Assembly (NCBI GenBank): GCA_900102235.1
Contig: FMVL01000008.1
Coordinates: 165,265 to 229,264 of the forward strand
DNA from: Lachnospiraceae bacterium XBB2008
GTDB lineage: Bacteria > Bacillota > Clostridia > Lachnospirales > Lachnospiraceae
Length of the DNA stretch: 64,000 nt
Reading direction: 5' to 3'
Below are positions 61,524-64,000 of this stretch, piece after piece (within the stretch, counting starts at the first letter, position 1; each line of letters starts with the position of its first letter). The notes under the pieces were generated by a model. It was not told the DNA's origin. It saw only the letters and a list, made by a program, of their open reading frames with translations, and made no database searches. A program made the position numbers and the translations under genes.

Positions 61524-63800
61524 ATGAGGCGACCGCTTGCATGTGCAGGTCTGGTATTTATCCTGATACTGCTAATCATTCAACTCATTAAACCTGAGGG
61601 CGATGAAACTCTGCCCTTTGATGACGGAGAGACCATCCGCATAAGCGGAGAGCTGGTCCGCATCGAGAAGAAGACCAAAGAAGACGGGATACATACGATC
61701 TGGTATCTGTCCGTACCTGATATTGACGATATGCTCATCTGCTATATGTCTGATGTTACAGCGGACACTGCGCTCGGCGCCGGAGTCTGTGTACGCGGAA
61801 AAGTGAGTTATTTCACCCATGCGACCAATCCCGGACAGTTCGATATGAAGGATTACTATGACATCTGCCATATATGTGCCGCCCTGATGAATGCAGAGGT
61901 GGTGTCTGTTGATGTCTCGCACATATCACCGTATAAGCGTTTGCTCGGGAGACTCTCTGTAGTCAGTATGAACATAGGCATGCTTGCGGACTTATGCTTT
62001 GATGTCGATGACGCTTCCGTGATCAGGGCCATGCTTCTGGGCGACAAGTCGGCCATGTCTCCGGATACAAAGTCTCTTTATTCCCGAAACGGAATAGCTC
62101 ACATCCTGGCCATATCGGGGCTTCACATATCCATGCTCGGAATGGCCCTGGTAACTCTTCTTAAGAAATGCAGGGTTCCGACCGGAGTCTCGGCAGTGGC
62201 TGCAATCGTACTTATGATAATGTATGGTCTTATGACCGGAATGGCGGCATCCGCGATGCGTGCAGTCATCATGTTTTCGCTCAGGATGCTCGCCGATATC
62301 GTCCACAGGACGTATGACATGGCAACGGCGCTTGTCGTGGCGGCGGTTCTGGTTCTCATAGAACAGCCGGCCTATCTGTTTTATACCGGATTTCAGTTCT
62401 CATTCGGAGCTATTGCTGCCGTGATGCTCATTCTTCCCGCGCTTGAAGATGTGTTTCCGAAGATCTTTTCCGGATGTGTCGCGATCAATATCGTGACGCT
62501 TCCGATTTATCTGCATAACTACTATTATTATCCGATATTGTCGGTTGTCCTCAATCTTTATATCATCCCGCTGATGAGCGTTCTGCTCGGTCTGGCAATC
62601 ATCGCTGTGGCCGGATGCGCACTCTGGATACCGCTCGGGAAGATACTGGCGATCCCGGCCCATCTGATTCTTCTGATATATGAATATTCCTGCAAACTTG
62701 CGGATATGGTGTCCTGGAACCGGTATGTGACCGGAAAACCGCTTACTTCAATGACTATCGTGTATGTTGTCCTCGTCGCACTGGTCATAGCTTTGGGCAG
62801 GTATCAGACCAGACTGCAGATCATGATGAATCTGTTGTTCTGCTGTATTATGTTAACCTTTAACCCTGCGACGGGCGTATCTGTCACGATGATCGATGTG
62901 GGGCAGGGAGACGGTATCTATATCACGGATCACTGCGGGAGAGACATACTCATTGACGGCGGATCCAGCGATGTATCGGATGTAGGAACATATCGGATGG
63001 CGCCTTTTCTGTATTCTCAGGGAGTATTATCGATCGATGCGCTCTTTATCACGCATCTTGATGCGGATCATTACAACGGATCGCTGGAACTTCTTGAGGA
63101 TGGGGGCAAAAGCATGCCGCGGATCGAGGCGCTTTACTTTACATCCTCGTCTGTGATTATGGGAGAAGGGACTTTAACCTCGGAAATCATAAGTGAGGCC
63201 GGACCATCCGAACATGTCGGAAATGCCGCATATGAAAGTCTGGTGAGGGCTGCTGCCGATAACGGGATTCCCATATATGTGGTCTCGACGGGCGATATAT
63301 TCTCGGCCGGCGCCCTGGAGTTCACCTGCCTCTACCCCGACAGCGCATGTCTCGGCGAGGATACCAACAATGAGAGCCTTGTGCTGGATATGAAGTATGT
63401 GACCGGACGGAGCCTTTTTCACCGGCATAACCTTGAGAGTGGAGATATGAATGCAGATGGGGATGAGATTCACTTTATATTCACCGGGGATATCGGAGGT
63501 GAAGGAGAAGATGCCATGTGTGAGTATCTTCCCGACGTTGTCACTCCCGATGATACCGTCATATTGAAAGTTGCCCATCACGGCTCACGTTTCTCGTCGT
63601 CCGACATGTTTCTTGATGAAGTCGGCGCTGATATCGCCCTGATCTCGGCCGGCCGGGACAACTCATACGGCCATCCCCATGCCGAACTCCTCGAACGCCT
63701 GAACCGGCGGAATATTCCTTACTTTAACACAGCCGATCACGGCGCAGTCAGGGTGGACATCTGCCACGGGACTATCCGCGTTACTGGATTCACGGATTGA
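61524..63800 (+). CDS. comEC: ComEC/Rec2 competence DNA-uptake channel
   Basis: About 758 residues. N-terminal helices and an OB-like domain (about 40-110), the competence membrane domain (about 155-440; 'GIAHILAISGLHISMLGMAL') and a C-terminal metallo-beta-lactamase-like domain (about 455-758; 'MIDVGQGDGIYI', 'THLDADHYNG', 'FTGDIGGEGE', 'KVAHHGSRFSS'). ComEC forms the pore for single-stranded DNA. I prefer the ATG at 61524, which has AAGGAG (61514-61519); the in-frame ATG at 61506 lacks a site. The C-terminal nuclease-like motifs are complete. It pairs with comEA 8 kb upstream. Confidence 0.93.
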   Translation: MRRPLACAGLVFILILLIIQLIKPEGDETLPFDDGETIRISGELVRIEKKTKEDGIHTIWYLSVPDIDDMLICYMSDVTADTALGAGVCVRGKVSYFTHATNPGQFDMKDYYDICHICAALMNAEVVSVDVSHISPYKRLLGRLSVVSMNIGMLADLCFDVDDASVIRAMLLGDKSAMSPDTKSLYSRNGIAHILAISGLHISMLGMALVTLLKKCRVPTGVSAVAAIVLMIMYGLMTGMAASAMRAVIMFSLRMLADIVHRTYDMATALVVAAVLVLIEQPAYLFYTGFQFSFGAIAAVMLILPALEDVFPKIFSGCVAINIVTLPIYLHNYYYYPILSVVLNLYIIPLMSVLLGLAIIAVAGCALWIPLGKILAIPAHLILLIYEYSCKLADMVSWNRYVTGKPLTSMTIVYVVLVALVIALGRYQTRLQIMMNLLFCCIMLTFNPATGVSVTMIDVGQGDGIYITDHCGRDILIDGGSSDVSDVGTYRMAPFLYSQGVLSIDALFITHLDADHYNGSLELLEDGGKSMPRIEALYFTSSSVIMGEGTLTSEIISEAGPSEHVGNAAYESLVRAAADNGIPIYVVSTGDIFSAGALEFTCLYPDSACLGEDTNNESLVLDMKYVTGRSLFHRHNLESGDMNADGDEIHFIFTGDIGGEGEDAMCEYLPDVVTPDDTVILKVAHHGSRFSSSDMFLDEVGADIALISAGRDNSYGHPHAELLERLNRRNIPYFNTADHGAVRVDICHGTIRVTGFTD

Positions 63801-63887
63801 AATATCGAATAATACCGGTTCGACTTCATGTACATAGGCTTACAGGAAATGCTGCGACCGCAAGAAGGCATCCAGGGGGAGTGTGGA

Positions 63888-64000
63888 TATAAAAAAGCAA
63901 GGAAGCAAGGAAATTATAGCTGCAGCAGTCGAATATAGGCTTCCGGAGCAGCGCGCTGGCTATAAAAAAGCAAGGAAGCAAGGGAATTATAGCTGCAGCA
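63888..64000 (+). repeat. Direct repeat, 40 bp with 73-bp period, at the window edge
   Basis: Copy 1 (63888-63927) and copy 2 (63961-64000) differ at one base; each starts TATAAAAAAGCAAGG and ends AGCTGCAGCA. Inside each copy GCAAG occurs twice. Both copies are also preceded by ATAGGCTT (63834-63841 and 63935-63942). Copy 2 reaches the last base, so more copies may follow. No gene is visible between comEC and the edge. Confidence 0.85.

Noticed and set aside
63888..64000. The terminal direct repeat as a CRISPR start
   Set aside because: Only two copies are visible, the 33-bp gap shares sequence with the flank of copy 1, and repeats of this A-rich, internally duplicated type are not CRISPR-like. 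Not excluded until the next bases are read.
1..64000. tRNA, rRNA or tmRNA genes and insertion sequences
   Set aside because: No cloverleaf-like or rRNA-like segments, and no transposase or recombinase reading frames, were seen by eye; a covariance-model scan would be needed to exclude small RNAs fully.

Overview
The window reads as a chromosomal segment of a Gram-positive, anaerobic Clostridia, most likely a Lachnospiraceae-type organism. The evidence is LPxTG-type wall-anchored surface proteins, SpoIIE/STAS/RsbW-type partner-switching modules, a CIRCE-controlled hsp20, long dense operons with ATGA overlaps, and protein sequences of Firmicutes type. This assignment is an inference from protein style; no rRNA or tRNA gene was seen.

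Region 1 (1-6627) is the 3' end of a contractile injection system (phage-tail-like, eCIS-type) operon. It holds the end of a baseplate-J-like protein, a TIGR02242-like tail/baseplate protein, and the two-domain AAA+ ATPase typical of eCIS loci. Set between these are a STAS protein, an FtsE-like ABC ATPase without an FtsX, a membrane GHKL ATPase without an evident phospho-acceptor histidine, a membrane SH3b protein and a small unknown protein. This insert is a candidate envelope-docking or firing-control module. Region 2 (6628-7283) has no gene but holds six 39-41 bp inverted-repeat units.

Region 3 (7284-29163) is a surface-protein and signalling island. It has two paralogous giant surface proteins with LPENG/LPQTG ends, a sensor PP2C phosphatase, a STAS domain fused to an acyl-AMP ligase (the most unusual protein here), two membrane proteins, a third surface protein with InlB-like repeats, a membrane acyltransferase-like protein, and a second complete partner-switching set (Cache-HAMP-PP2C phosphatase, RsbW-like kinase, STAS protein, degenerate GHKL protein).

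Region 4 (29165-46711) starts with a TetR-controlled MMPL exporter plus a repeat-rich lipoprotein, then citrate synthase, a QueT-type transporter with a structured leader, a Na/Pi cotransporter-PhoU fusion with a lysine-rich tail, secA-prfB, and a run of small metabolic, membrane and regulatory genes (SprA-like, DUF975, ThrH, RidA, DUF1294, LytTR).

Region 5 (46701-53211) carries degV and argG on the minus strand, divergent from a GNAT-argB-argD operon; an ARG-box-like site lies between them. Region 6 (53346-63800) joins a lipoprotein comEA, a two-component system and a GerMN lipoprotein in one operon, then an XRE/MazF-type toxin-antitoxin pair, an NAD salvage operon (pncA-pncB-nadE), hsp20 with CIRCE, and comEC behind a strong promoter overlapped by an 18-bp palindrome. 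The window ends in a 73-bp-period direct repeat that runs off the edge.
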